From Ilyonectria destructans (Eukaryota; Ascomycota; Sordariomycetes; Hypocreales; Nectriaceae): DNA of 64,000 bases. The stretch spans positions 434,001-498,000 of the forward strand of contig JAHEWK010000027.1 of NCBI GenBank assembly GCA_020740775.1, given 5' to 3'. Below the pieces are notes generated by a model. It saw nothing but the letters and a program-made list of their open reading frames with translations. It did not search any database and was not told where the DNA came from. The position numbers were made by a program, and so were the translations under genes. This document shows positions 31,801 to 42,084 of this stretch, piece after piece. Every line of letters starts with the position of its first letter. Position 1 is the first letter of the stretch.

Positions 31801-31935
31801 CGCCGGGTGTCCTTAGACTGCGCTGGTATTTAGTGTGCGTTGCGAAGTTAGATGTGCAGAGTGCCAGGGCCAGGGCTCAATTTAGGTTACCTCAAGTTTT
31901 GCTTTAGCATGGTTACAATATGTTACCATCCCCTC
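31800..31935 (+). repeat. Dispersed repeat fragment matching 17,025-17,130
   Basis: CTGCGCTGGTATTTAGTGTG … GGGCTCAATTTAGG … ATGGTTACAATATGTTACCA matches the earlier copy at roughly 85 percent by eye. It ends at the start of the polymerase-like remnant. Confidence 0.8.
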
Positions 31936-32239
31936 CGCGAGCATTTGATCGCACTGAAGGACGCGGGTTGGGCGATAATCTCGAGCTGGATGGAGGGCGT
32001 GCCTAGACTCGACCTCGACACCAAGGGTCTCCTACAGGATGGCAAGGGGTTTGGACAGGATGGTGGCAACAGCCGACATCGTAGTCGAGATACCCGACGA
32101 CACGGTCCCCAACATAGACGCGGACGGCCCTGGCGCAAGGTCTGGTTACATCCCCTCCCGCACGGAGTTGTGGTTGTTGAGGCTCGTGGCGATGGCCGGG
32201 TTCGGACCCGGGTCTGGTGGCGGTCCAGGACTCGTTAGA

Positions 32240-32840
32240 TGTGTCGATGCACCCCCATTTTGGATAGTGGGATTCGACATTGAGCAGAGCACACACACGA
32301 GTGGTGGTGGTGTACCTCTCCCACACGATCCCGTGATAAGCATAACGATCTCCAGCGGTGGTTGGGTGTGACGGGTCGTGTCCTGACGTCTGCTACTGCA
32401 TATACACGTTCGGGTATCACAGGGACATCCAGCTGGACAATGGCAGGAAGCCCGTGTTCATCAAGGCGCAGACATCCGAGAACGCGGTTGCGAAGGCGTA
32501 CGAGGTGATCCGACTCCTGTCACCCGACTTCGTAACCATCCACAACGGCTTCGGCTTCGACATGAAGAGGCTCGCAGCACATAGTTCGGTGTACGCCCAC
32601 GTAAGCGCCGCGGTGATGAAAGACGGGCTGGCGACCGTGTACTCCAGTGATCTCAAATGGATCAACATGTACTCGGGCAGGGACACGGAGCCAATTTGAC
32701 CACCAACTGAACACCTGAGGAGATTGGCAGCGGTGTATCAGTCCGATGGACCCCTGTCCGTGTACGCCAATATCCCCGTGATAGAGGCTGCGAACCGCAG
32801 TGCCTCGAGTGATTTCTGGAGGAGCCTGACCCGCCCATGG
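32240..32840 (+). pseudogene. Decayed family-B DNA polymerase, 3'-5' exonuclease domain
   Basis: The stretch encodes FWIVGFDIE followed by HDPVISITIS (exonuclease motif I, Asp-Ile-Glu, with the usual DPVI strand), then, after a one-base frame change near 32,355, SPDFVTIHNGFGFDMKRLAA (motif II, N-G-x-x-F-D). An in-frame TGA at about 32,697 follows, and the frame continues through LAAVYQSDGPLSVYANIPV to about 32,870. The polymerase palm is not present. Family-B polymerases replicate nuclear DNA and the genomes of many large DNA viruses; the NGFxFD spelling looked to me more like large-virus polymerases than host delta or epsilon, but that is memory-based and tentative. Confidence 0.5.
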
Positions 32841-33208
32841 AGACGATCACATGCCACTACACAACGTTTGGTTTGATCGAGAACAACACCCTGGTGTCGC
32901 TTGGAGACATGACTGGGAACGACGAGATATGCGAGATAGAGAACAGAGAGCCGAAAGCCGACCACGATGGGTTCTTAGACTGCTACTACACGCCCCGGTC
33001 GAAGGCCGCTGGCAGGGTGAGGATGCTCACAGCGGGTGTCGTGATCAGAGTCATGACCGCAAAAACGCTGGTGATGGTGAAGAAGATATTAAGCTGTGTC
33101 AGAGGTCAGATAGGTGCCGGATTTGGGGACTGGTTGGTGAGGTGCGGGCGGGTTCACGACCTCGGTCTCGGAGACGGACATAAGGAGGATGCATATGGTT
33201 TTGGCTAG
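32837..33208 (+). pseudogene. Possible RNA polymerase subunit 2-like fragment
   Basis: A 123-codon open frame in another phase from the polymerase remnant. It contains CYYTPRSKAAGRVRMLTAGV, resembling the TPRS-x-AGRVR segment in the lobe/fork region of RNA polymerase second subunits, including those of large DNA viruses. Nothing else of that subunit is visible, and the resemblance is to one motif only. It may instead be an unrelated frame continuing the neighbouring relic. Confidence 0.25.
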
Positions 33209-33290
33209 CATGGTGCTTCAGCCTCTTCGACACACTTGTGGTAGCTAGAACACAGATTCAATAATATGATGTAAGCCAGTGCTCCAATCA
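33200..33290. repeat. Inverted repeat, right arm (pairs with 30,210-30,290)
   Basis: Read on the minus strand, GGAGCACTGGCTTACATCAT … GAATCTGTGTTCTAGCTACC matches the left arm with about 75-80 percent identity by eye. Confidence 0.55.
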
Positions 33291-33689
33291 ATATACACCC
33301 TCTTTCCTCCCCCTTTCCCTCCCCCCACCCTTCCAAAGAGTACAGAGTACCGGTAGTACATTTAGTGATCTTGGCTTGAGAGCAATGAGGCTTGTAATGA
33401 TGGGTTCCCAAGAAGAACACAATAGTGTAGTACGGCGCTACCTCTCTTTCATCTCCCAATAGGGAACGTCCAGTCATACCAGGCGTGGCTGGCAGTCAAG
33501 ACAGGGCCTTGGGTGTTCGTAGTGTAGCATACTCAGCGTCCTCTTATCACGTGTACGTGACCATTCCGTGCGATATGGACCAAGTTCAATAACCGGGCTG
33601 AATTGAGGAAAGCCTCTGTCCGTCAACCTAATCAAAGAATGTTCAAGGCGGTTCACGTACTTTTCTTTCTTGACATGAGCTGTGCACAC
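33291..33689. other. No recognisable gene
   Basis: Begins with a C/T-rich run (33,300-33,340). No domain-bearing frame. Confidence 0.45.
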
Positions 33690-34985
33690 GCCCTTGCCTC
33701 AGGACGCGGTCTCTTCTCAAGTCATCCAGATCCCAGCTCAGCGACGCTCTCCGAGGTCGGAAAGGCTATACGCGAAGGCGGCGGCTTCCTCGCTGAATCA
33801 TTCAACAACGCCCTCTACGACAGCTTGCCGCTGGAACTAACGCTGCAGGCCATATTTGGTACCACCGCCACCATGACCGCCCCGTCGTAGTTGCACGGCG
33901 GCGCCAGCGTATGTGTTCTTGAACCCCACTCGGTCACCCTGCACATCAACGTCGACCCCACCGCTCCTTCTGCCAGACTGACTGTCGCCCCCCCCCTTCT
34001 CTCCCCGTGTCTCCATTTCGGACATTTTCTCCCACCCTCAGTCTCTCAGACACCCCTCTCAGACATCCCCTCTCAGACATCCCCTTCCGTTCCGCCATCC
34101 CAAACCCTCTTGCAGCATGTGTCCTCCAAGCTAACCCACCCGAAGTTACTACCCCCCCAAGTACGTCAATGGCGTAGGCCTGCTGGCAGGATGCAGGCAT
34201 CGTACAGAACAACCCCACAGGCTTGACCCAGTCAGAAGTGCGTGCCTTGTGCCCCGCCAAACCTCTGCCCCAGTATCTGATCAGCCTCGGAACCGGCGTC
34301 GAGGCCACAAGTCGCGGACACGGGTCAGACAAGCGCCCGGGCTTCTTCAAGAGGCATTTTCTATACCTTCTGTTCCGGGCATGCATGTCGCTTCTGCGGG
34401 GCAAGAAAACCATGGATGACTTTGACAGGACCACCAAGACGTCTCTTCTCTTCGACAGGTGCATCCGCCTGACGTCGTCCTAGACCACGTAGCCCCGCTG
34501 GACACCGGGTCGGTGCCGCGGCTAAAACGCTCCGTCTATCAGGACCGCCCTCTTCAGGACGCCATCTGCGCACTGGCGAAACGCATCGTCGCCGGCCTGT
34601 TCTACTTTGAGCTGGACGCCGTTCCAAGCCAGCGTGGTCCGCAGTTCCGAGGGTCGGGCTCCATCCGCTGCCTGCGTCCATGTGCTGACGAGGCTCTGTC
34701 CGCTCTAGTGCAGAAGCTTCTCCAGTCGTCGGCCGCGTTCAGGCTGAACGGCTCCAGGGTACCTGGTACGTTGTCGGGTGCGTCCTTCTGGACCTCCTGC
34801 GGTAACTTTAGGAAGAAGATCAAGTTCACGAGCGGTGATGCCACCATCTCCATCACTCTGCAGCAGGGTTCTCCAGAGTACCCGATCAGCGGGTCGCCGT
34901 TTCGTCTGTCGGAGCTAGTCGAAGCGCAGCAGCTGAACGCAAACTTTGGCCGCTCGGACCATCGGGAACGCGGACGTCGGGACTA
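33690..34985 (+). pseudogene. Patatin-like phospholipase remnant (copy 2, inverted relative to copy 1)
   Basis: Starts inside the patatin fold: FNNALYDSLPLELTLQAIF, an in-frame stop at 33,888, then after about 250 bp the NGVGLL stretch (34,169) with a one-base shift relative to copy 1. PQYLISLGTGVE, RPGFFKRHFLYLLFRACMSL and GKKTMDDFDRTTKT follow, then LKRSVYQDRPLQDA, AGLFYFELDAVPSQRG and the C-terminal PISGSPFRLSELVEAQ … NFGRSDH. It lacks the N-terminal, RING-like and oxyanion-loop parts but keeps the C-terminus lost from copy 1. The shared part (about 33,790-34,680 against 27,360-26,573) is about 80 percent identical by eye, so the two are ancient inverted duplicates. Confidence 0.75.
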
Positions 34986-35388
34986 ATGCACATACGTATG
35001 CATACGACACTCGACACGACACTCGACACGACACTCGGCACGACACACACGACACTCGGCACCGCACGTGGGGCGACATGTTCCGGTGGGTCTGCTACGA
35101 TGCATGTGTCGCTCGTTCAGGGTACGTAGGTACAGTAGTACAGTACTATACTTATCATCGCGCGTGTCGATCGTGCGTCGATCGTGCGTCGATCGTGGAA
35201 GTCGAGGTTAGATTGTCAGGTTCCTTTCCCGTTGCACCCGTCCTTTGTTGACCCTGCTTGTCGTAACTCTCCGATTGCCTACAGACACATGTGTCCTTCT
35301 TGTGCCCCACCCTCGCAACGCCAAGGTGTCGCTGGAAATCCGCGTCAGGGCTACAAGTCGCTGACATCTGATAAACATGTAATAGAAT
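34986..35388. other. No gene; short CGACACTCGACA tandem repeat
   Basis: 34,995-35,060 holds a degenerate tandem of CGACACTCGACA and CGGCACGACACA units; 35,165-35,200 holds three copies of GATCGTGCGTC. No coding sequence is recognised. Confidence 0.6.
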
Positions 35389-35566
35389 GAGTCTTGCTAA
35401 TGGGACGATATCGGATTGCTATTGGGACGGCACACGTAACCTTAGATTACGTACAGCTGTGGATTTCGCATACTATTCAATTCAATTCCTCTTTTTCACT
35501 CTTCCACATACAAAGTCACGTGTGCCGTCCCAATAGCAATCCGATACCGTCCTATTAGCAAGACTC
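35389..35566. mobile_element. hAT-like MITE with 8-bp target duplication
   Basis: 178 bp with terminal inverted repeats of about 49 bp (GAGTCTTGCTAAT...) differing at two or three positions. It is flanked by a perfect 8-bp direct repeat AATAGAAT at 35,381-35,388 and 35,567-35,574. Eight-base duplications are typical of hAT transposases. It has no coding capacity and must be mobilised in trans. Confidence 0.9.
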
Positions 35567-35779
35567 AATAGAATTTGTTCTGTTGTTTTTGTCGGAAAGC
35601 TAGCGTGGCACGTACGTGACTTGAACGTGTGTGTTATATGAACGTGTGTGTTATGTAAACGTATGTGTGTCTGTTGTGTGTGTGTGCCGCCGGGAGGTCC
35701 CCGACCCTTCCTCAGCGCTGCATGCCGGAGGTGGTCACACGACCTGACTAATGCTCTGTACATGATCCAATCTAGTCTA

Positions 35780-36111
35780 GAGTCTTGCTATTTGCACCAA
35801 CTATTCAGACCAACAGGTCACGTGCTGCTGCAGATTTCGCAAACTGTTCAATTCAATTTCTTTTTCACTCTTCCACATATAAAGTCACATGCTAATTATC
35901 AAATCAAAGCAATCACATTAAACAGTTCAATAATCATTCAATTACACACATCAGTTGCCCCCTATTTCCGCGGGCCGGCAGTTGATCCGGGCCCTGACGG
36001 CACGTTGCCCAGTAAAAGTCACGTTTACTGTCTGATTAGTAATCCGATACTATTTGCACGTGACCTGTCGGTCCGAATAGTAATCGTTGTTAGTGCAAAA
36101 TAGCAAGACTC
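35780..36111. mobile_element. Second MITE of the same family, longer and older
   Basis: Begins GAGTCTTGCTATTTGCAC and ends with the inverse GCAAGACTC. The arms share ACAGGTCACGTGC. The interior (ATTTCGCA..CT.TTCAATTCAAT, CTTTTTCACTCTTCCACATA) matches the first MITE at 35,462-35,515. About 330 bp. No matching 8-bp flanks remain. Confidence 0.75.
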
Positions 36112-36174
36112 CAAAAATAAAGCAAACACCTAGGCAACGAAGCGACGTACATACAGTATGTGAGTACGTATGTA

Positions 36175-36640
36175 TTTTGAAGCCCAGAAGAGATCGACCG
36201 ACTACGGATTCTCAAGTCGCTTGCCAAGTGTAGACAGGAAGACCCCGTCGCTGTCTTCAACACCAGTGGAGACTGATACTGGATACGTAGCGACAAATGA
36301 CGTCTGTGTGCAGACGAGCTCGCTACGCATGCGTTGTGGACACTCAGGATGGCGCGACGGAACACAGGTACCTTATGTCGTTGGTCGCCTCGTCCGTAGC
36401 AGAAGCGGTGATTAGGCAAAAAGCTTGTCACAAACGACTCGTCCCACTGTTGTTGGTCCACTAGAGACTAAGGTGCGACGAAATGTCGCTCATGAGAGCT
36501 CCCGAAATGGGTACCTACTTGTCTGGTGCGGGGTGGATGTGAATGAAGGGTCTAGTTTGGACTTTTGGAATGTCTCGAGCTTGTGGTGTGTGTCGTTTGG
36601 TGTGTGTCGTTTGGTGTGTGTCATTTGACGTGTGTTCGTC
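36175..36640 (+). repeat. R1 dispersed repeat copy
   Basis: Order of blocks as in 53,290-53,830: CAAGTCGCTTGCCAAGTGTA … CCCGTCGCTGTCTTC, ATGGCGCGACGGAACACAGG, GTCCCACTGTTGTTGGTCCA, then a short GTGTCGTTTGGT tandem. Diverged; no intact frame. Confidence 0.75.
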
Positions 36641-36914
36641 GGACTGAAAGGAAGAGAAGTCGGGAAGGGGGTGTGAAGCGAGGATGGAGAAATGGACGCT
36701 CAGTTATGCTAACAGTACCTGTAGTCAATCTCCTTCCAGACGGACTAGATGGAGTGGCAGATTGCCTGTATTGACGTCCTAGACGACGTGCTTGAAACTA
36801 TCGTAGGGCTGGGTACGAGTAGGAGAGTGCCACTTGAGGGAATGAGCATGCACAGGGCCGCAATGAGCCTTCGCCGCGTTTCCAGCAGTCCTCGCGCGAA
36901 GCCAGTCAGCCATC

Positions 36915-38500
36915 TGGACCGATCCAGACCGATCTACCAGCCTCTGCTCGCTGGCCGACTACGCAGCATAACAACCAGGAAAGCGGCGACTCGGGCCGCG
37001 AAAACGAGCGTGAGCCTAGAATAGATTGGCCCTCGCCCTCTACGGATCCCCGAGTCGCTTGTCAAGTGTAGGCAGGAAGACCCCGTCGCTGTCTTCGACA
37101 CCGGGAGTGCAGTGGAAACTGATACTAGATGGGTGGATGGATGAACCCTCAAGATCGATCCGTTCGGACGGCCCGTAAGACGATGCGATGGAGCGCGGAT
37201 TGCACCTCGACTTGTCCCACTGATGATCCACTACAATGCGATCAAGTGTAGCTTGGAGAGCCTGAAAAAGGTCATCTACTTGTATGGTGCGGGGTCTAGG
37301 GGTGCATGTGAATCAAGGGTCCGACTTAGACTTTTGGATATGTCTTGAAAGTTTAGTCGTGTGTTGTGTGTCGTTTGACGAGTGTTTGTCGAGCGCGTCG
37401 TGTGTCGTCTCCAGCCTTGTCGTAGTTGCTTGGTCCATGAAAGGGAATTGTCGCGAGGGCGAACAGTGTTCTACGCTGCGCAGACACAGATCGACAGACT
37501 AGCTTGAGCTAAGACGGCGAAAGCTTGATAACACCAGACATTGTGGAGGAGGTGGACCGGGACACTGGGGGGCAGGTCGTAGCGACGAGTGCGCATGGGA
37601 ACGAAAGAACAGAACGAGAGACCGAAAGGAAGAGAAGTGGGGGGTAGGGGGTAGGGGTTGAGGGGGTCTGGCGAAGCTTGAGCAACAAACGCCCAGTGAT
37701 GTCCTGAGGAGTGATGTCCTAAGGAGAGCAGTGACACTCTTGCCAGAAGCTCGACGAGACGGAGATGACAGAGGGGGTTTACAAACAAACGCGGAGGTCA
37801 TTTACCAAGTTTGAAGCGGATGTGGGCAGACAATGTGGGTAATGGCACCCCGTTCATACACACACCGCGAGGAAGGTGTAGGGCATTGCGGGACCCTACA
37901 AGACGAGACAAAACCTTTTCAGACATTCGAAGACATTCGAGGACACTACAGGACACTACAAGACCGTCCTGTGAGTGTTGACTTGATAAAAATGGATGTT
38001 GCATGGGGTCAAGCGGGCAAAACAATAAGGGGGAGAGCGTAAGGTGTGCCCTTCTTCTTCGGACCGGGCCCGGCCCATCATTCGGCTCGTTGCTCTAAAC
38101 TTGGGTCTTGGCAGCTGGGTCGTGGCAGCTGGGTTGGGATTGGTCGACAGATCCGATAGATCTGCAAGATCAGCTTCGTGGTCTTTGCAAGCTCGGCGTT
38201 GTCGTTTCCGATCATGTGTGCGACCTTGATCGTCGCTCAGGGCAGGGGCGTGGTGAGTGAGCAATCGTCGCACATGCATCTTGAATGAAACGTCTTGCCG
38301 TAGTGTCTGCCGGGTTCGACGCTTTGCCACATGCGTGCGCCCGGGCGGTTCATTTGCTGCGTACAGACGGAACAAGTTGGGGGTGTACAGCACGCTTAGC
38401 AGCTTGTGCACCTTACTCTTTCCAACAAGACAGAGTCTCCTGGCAAGGCTTGTGAGGGCGGACCAGATGTCAGGAGTGGGGTAATGTCTCCTGCTCGAGG
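36915..38500 (+). repeat. R1 dispersed repeat, long copy
   Basis: Blocks in the order found at 53,220-54,480: GACCGATCTACCAG, GAGTCGCTTGTCAAGTGTAG, TTCGACACCGGGAGTGCAGT, CTTGTCCCACTGATGATCCA, GTGTCGTTTGACG, CCAGACATTGTGGAGGAG, CTTGCCAGAAGCTCGACGAG, GGCATTGCGGGACCCT and a CTACAAGAC tandem. It then continues into a second half (GCCCATCATTCGGCTCGTTG … GCACCTTACTCTTTCCAACA) shared with 40,780-41,250 and 52,684-52,790. This is the most complete R1 copy besides 52.6-54.7 kb. Confidence 0.75.
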
Positions 38501-38559
38501 ACTCAGGTTTGACTAGGTGACGGAGGTAGACGGCTCCTGCGAGACTAGCGCGTCTCATT

Positions 38560-38870
38560 GACTCATGCCATTGTGGACTCAAAATCCTTTGAACGATGTT
38601 TGAGATGGCACGACGAACACATGTTTGTGCCGTCGCTAGCCTTGTCCGTGGCAGAGGCGGCGATTAGGCCATTGCAACGGACGATCGCGGCGCGATCTCG
38701 CGAAAAGCTTGTCACAAACAACTTGTCCCACTGGTGTTGATCCACCCGCGAAAAGGTTACCAACTGCCTACTTGTCTGGAGCGGGGTGCATGTGGATGAA
38801 GGGGTGTGTGCCGTTTGGTGTGTCGTTTGGTCATCGTCCGTCGTTGTGGAGGAAGACGGCGCGAAGGCGA
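38560..38870 (+). repeat. R1 dispersed repeat, short copy
   Basis: GATGGCACGACGAACACATG, CGCGATCTCGCGAAAAGCTT, GTCACAAACAACTTGTCCCACTG and a GTGTCGTTTGG remnant match 53,470-53,780. Confidence 0.75.
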
Positions 38871-38933
38871 GGGTTAACAGACGACCCTACCCTATACCAC
38901 AGACCTAAGAAAGCACCACCTAAAGATAGGCTC

Positions 38934-39000
38934 GACATTGACGCTTGAATGGTTTCAGCTGGAAGATTGCTCACTTAGTTGACTGTTCTATGTATAATAG
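38934..39000 (+). repeat. Dispersed repeat fragment matching 14,476-14,540
   Basis: GACATTGACGCTTGAATGG and following bases match the earlier stretch at about 75 percent by eye. Confidence 0.55.
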
Positions 39001-39589
39001 CGTGTTTTTTGTTTTTTTTTTACTTTATTTTTTGCTTTAAAAAAAAATTTCCTTTTCTTTTTTGTGTTGCCATTCGCAGAGTTTTCGCGACAATGTATCC
39101 ACGCAGTGACTGCATCCTGCGGTGCTGCAGTTCAACATTGTTGATCAATCACATAGTTCACAGATAACAGCCAACAATCGCCAGCGCCGAAAACCCATAC
39201 CGAAAATCCATACCGACTTCAGACTACCACCCCCGCTCTTTGTTTTCTCTCGCACAGCAGACACTTTTGGACTTTGGATTGGGAGAATTATGTCGTGTCG
39301 TACCTACCGTACCATACCGTACCCGCGCTTGTTGATCGACACTAACGACAGCACACGTAGACGTCTTACACCACTCAGCCTGGAGTGCTGGAAGCTGAGG
39401 TCGTGTTCACCTAACCGTATTGAGATTGGTTGACAGATCTGTCAGGTGGCCGATGTGCCGCATTTCGACCTAGTACGGCCCTGGCAGATCACGGTTGTCT
39501 CCAACTCGAGTCACTCGCGACACTCGATCAACGGGGTATAGATCGGAGCCCAATCCACGCTAGCACCTTGCGAAAGGTCTCCAAACGGA

Positions 39590-40070
39590 TGGCTTGCATT
39601 GTCAAGGTCGCATGCATGATTGAAAACGACAAGCACGAGTTTGCGAGGCCAGTCGGTTAACACTGGGAGTGCAGTGGAGACTGATACTTGATGCGTAGCG
39701 ACAAATGACGTCTGTGTCTGAAAAAGCTCGCTACGCATGGATGGATGGATGGATGAACCCTCACCATCGATCCTTTCGGACGACAAGCAAGACGATGCGA
39801 CGGAGCGCGCATTGCACCTCGACGTGCCCCACTGTTGATCCACTACAGTCTTTTCGTGTCTTGAGTTTGAACAAGTATTGCGCGACGTTTGACGTGTATT
39901 TGTCGTGCGTCGTGCGTCGTGCGCCATCTCCAACCTTGTCACTTGTCATGAACGTGAGGACAAGCAAGACCACAGATGTTCGCCATAACGCTTGCGCGGC
40001 GACGGTACACTAATACATCCAGACCCGCCGCAAGAGCCTGATAGGGTTCACTGTCGTGGAGGTAGACAAA
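39590..40070 (+). repeat. R1 dispersed repeat copy
   Basis: GGGAGTGCAGTGGAGACTGA, CTCACCATCGATCCTTTCGG, GTGCCCCACTGTTGATCCAC, GTCGTGCGTCGTGCG, GTTCGCCATAACGCTTGCG and GTTCACTGTCGTGGAGGT match the R1 order. Part of the tandem accumulation of R1 copies between 36 and 41 kb. Confidence 0.7.
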
Positions 40071-40254
40071 TAGACAAACGCACTTGGTCGGGAGCGGGTC
40101 CGTCAGGGTGTGCAACGAACGCCAGGTGGAGCCGGAGACAGAGCGAGATAGTGAGGGTCAGTTGGAGAGGGTCAACTGGAGAGGGTTAACTGGAGAAAGA
40201 CTACTCCGTGGGGCATGGAAGGACAAGTTGGGAACCGTGACAAGACCCTCTCAG

Positions 40255-40595
40255 ACCCTCTCAGACACTACAAGACGCTACAAGGTGCTACAAGACACGA
40301 CAAGACACGACAAGACACGACAAGACACTCCACAACTTGAGCGACCAAAGAGCGGGCATTTTGTCTGGTCCCCGCTTGCCTACCTTGCCAAAGCCTGCTT
40401 CGTTCTCGCGTAGGACAGAAGAATAAAGGTTCCGACCCAGACGACGTCCTCTACCCTGCAGCACCGTGACGCACAACGACCCATACTTGCGTGGCGAGCT
40501 GATCTCGAACACATCCGTATGTAGTGTCTTGTAGTATCTTGTCGTGTCTTGTAGTATCTTGTCGTGTCTTGTAGTGTCTTGTCGTGTCGTCGAGT
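40255..40595. repeat. ACAAGACACG-type minisatellites in inverted arrangement
   Basis: 40,260-40,330 carries tandem ACAAGACACG/CTACAAG units; 40,515-40,590 carries the reverse complement (TGTCTTGTAGTATCTTGTCG). Between them 40,375-40,480 matches 54,545-54,655 inverted. The two arrays can pair as a large hairpin. Confidence 0.85.
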
Positions 40596-40759
40596 TATCA
40601 GAAGAAGTGGACATTGATTCTGTCCGGCGCTTGGGCGGGCCGCAGGAGCCCAATTTAGTACTGTTGCGCGGGTGCGGCCAGGGCCGTGTCTGCTCCAACC
40701 AGTTCGCCTGGCCAGGCACCTGGGTGCATGTGATAAGAGCGTCCAGAGAGCTTAGGTAG

Positions 40760-41310
40760 GGGATCGAAAGGCTTAGATCGAGCCCATCATTCGGCTCATC
40801 GCTCTGAACTTGCATCGTGGCAGCTGGCGTCGTGTTCAGCTCCACGGCTTCTCCATCTCCATCCTCCACTAGTCCTTCTCCTTCTTTTCTTTCTTCTTCC
40901 CCTTCTTCTACAGTATCTACTGTATCATACAGTACAGTGTTCTAAGTACATAGTCAACCATGATCGCTGGAAAGAGGAAGCCACACGGTACCTGTGGTCA
41001 TGCCTGCGTAGCTGTGTCGGGATTGGGTGACAGATCCGCTAGATCCGTGAGATCTGCTTCGCTCCGATCATGCATGCGACCTTGATCGTCGCTCAGGTGG
41101 GGTCGGGGTAAGTGAGTAATCGGCCGTAATGTCTGCTAGGTCCGATGCTTTGTGATATGCGTGCGGGGTTTCCGAATGAGGGGGCGCACGCTCGGGAGTT
41201 TGCACCTTGCTGTTTCCAACAAGAGAAAGTCTCCTTGTCAGGTCCGTGACGATTGTGAGTCACAAAGAACTGCCCCGTGAGCGGATCAGAATGTCAGGAG
41301 CGGGCAAGGT
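40760..41310 (+). repeat. R1 dispersed repeat, 3' half
   Basis: GCCCATCATTCGGCTCATCG, GGGTGACAGATCCGC, ATGCGACCTTGATCGTCGCT, TTGCACCTTGCTGTTTCCAACA and GAGTCACAAAGAACTGCCCC match 38,070-38,460 and 52,720-52,805. Confidence 0.75.
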
Positions 41311-41329
41311 CTCGTGTGTGTGTGGGGGT

Positions 41330-41520
41330 ATGAATGAATGAAGTTTATTCCGCCCGGGGAGGACGAACCTCATAGGGCCAGGTGCGCTAGACTATTTACA
41401 GTTCTAAGTTTATTGTTCGCGTCTCCCAGAAGCCCACATTCTTCCTCGTCCGCTGATCGGTCTCGCCTCGCTTGACTCTGTGACAGGCCTGCTTGAAGGC
41501 CAATTTCTGTGTGTATGTAG
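41330..41520 (-). mobile_element. Truncated LINE 3' end
   Basis: Read on the minus strand the stretch ends ...GGGCGGAATAAACTTCATTC with a short TTCA-repeat tail. AATAAACTT preceded by CCGGGCGGA is nearly the same as the 3' end of the LINE at 44.2 kb (CCACCGGGCGTAATAAATT). It is probably a 5'-truncated copy of a related LINE. A (GT)n tract follows at 41,525-41,585. Confidence 0.5.
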
Positions 41521-42084
41521 GCGTGTGTGTGTGTGTGGGTATGTATGTGAGTGTGTACGTGTGTGTGTATGTGTGTGTGTGTGTGGAAAGTTTGTTCTCC
41601 GGCGACACACACAGTATTCATCCCATGACTCCACGTGTCCTCGTCATTCTACCCGAGTTTATTTGTCCATACTTTTGACCTCCTCACCTGGCGTTTCTAT
41701 CCCGTCCCCCTCTCATCGCGACGACCACACACAAGCCATCTGGCCGGGCCTGAGCGATATCCGTAGCACTGGACGAGACTCGCACATTGTCTGACTAGTT
41801 GCAAGGTCAGCCGTGATGAGACCAATACACCAAGACGCCACTGGTCGGGTTTCAGTAGTCTGCAAAGCGTTCTGTCGGAAGGTGGCAACTCAAGGAACTA
41901 TTCGCAAGACCAGTCGTCGGCTACTTTGCTTGTCTGCTTGTTCGTTCGCTCACCTGCGTACTGTATGTATTCACAATGAGCGAGCTGGCATATAACTGTT
42001 CCACGATCGTCTCGACCGATTGCCGTCGGGCTCAGTGTTCTTGTCAATGCCGCTGTAGCGTTCTAATCGATAGACCTGGCAACC

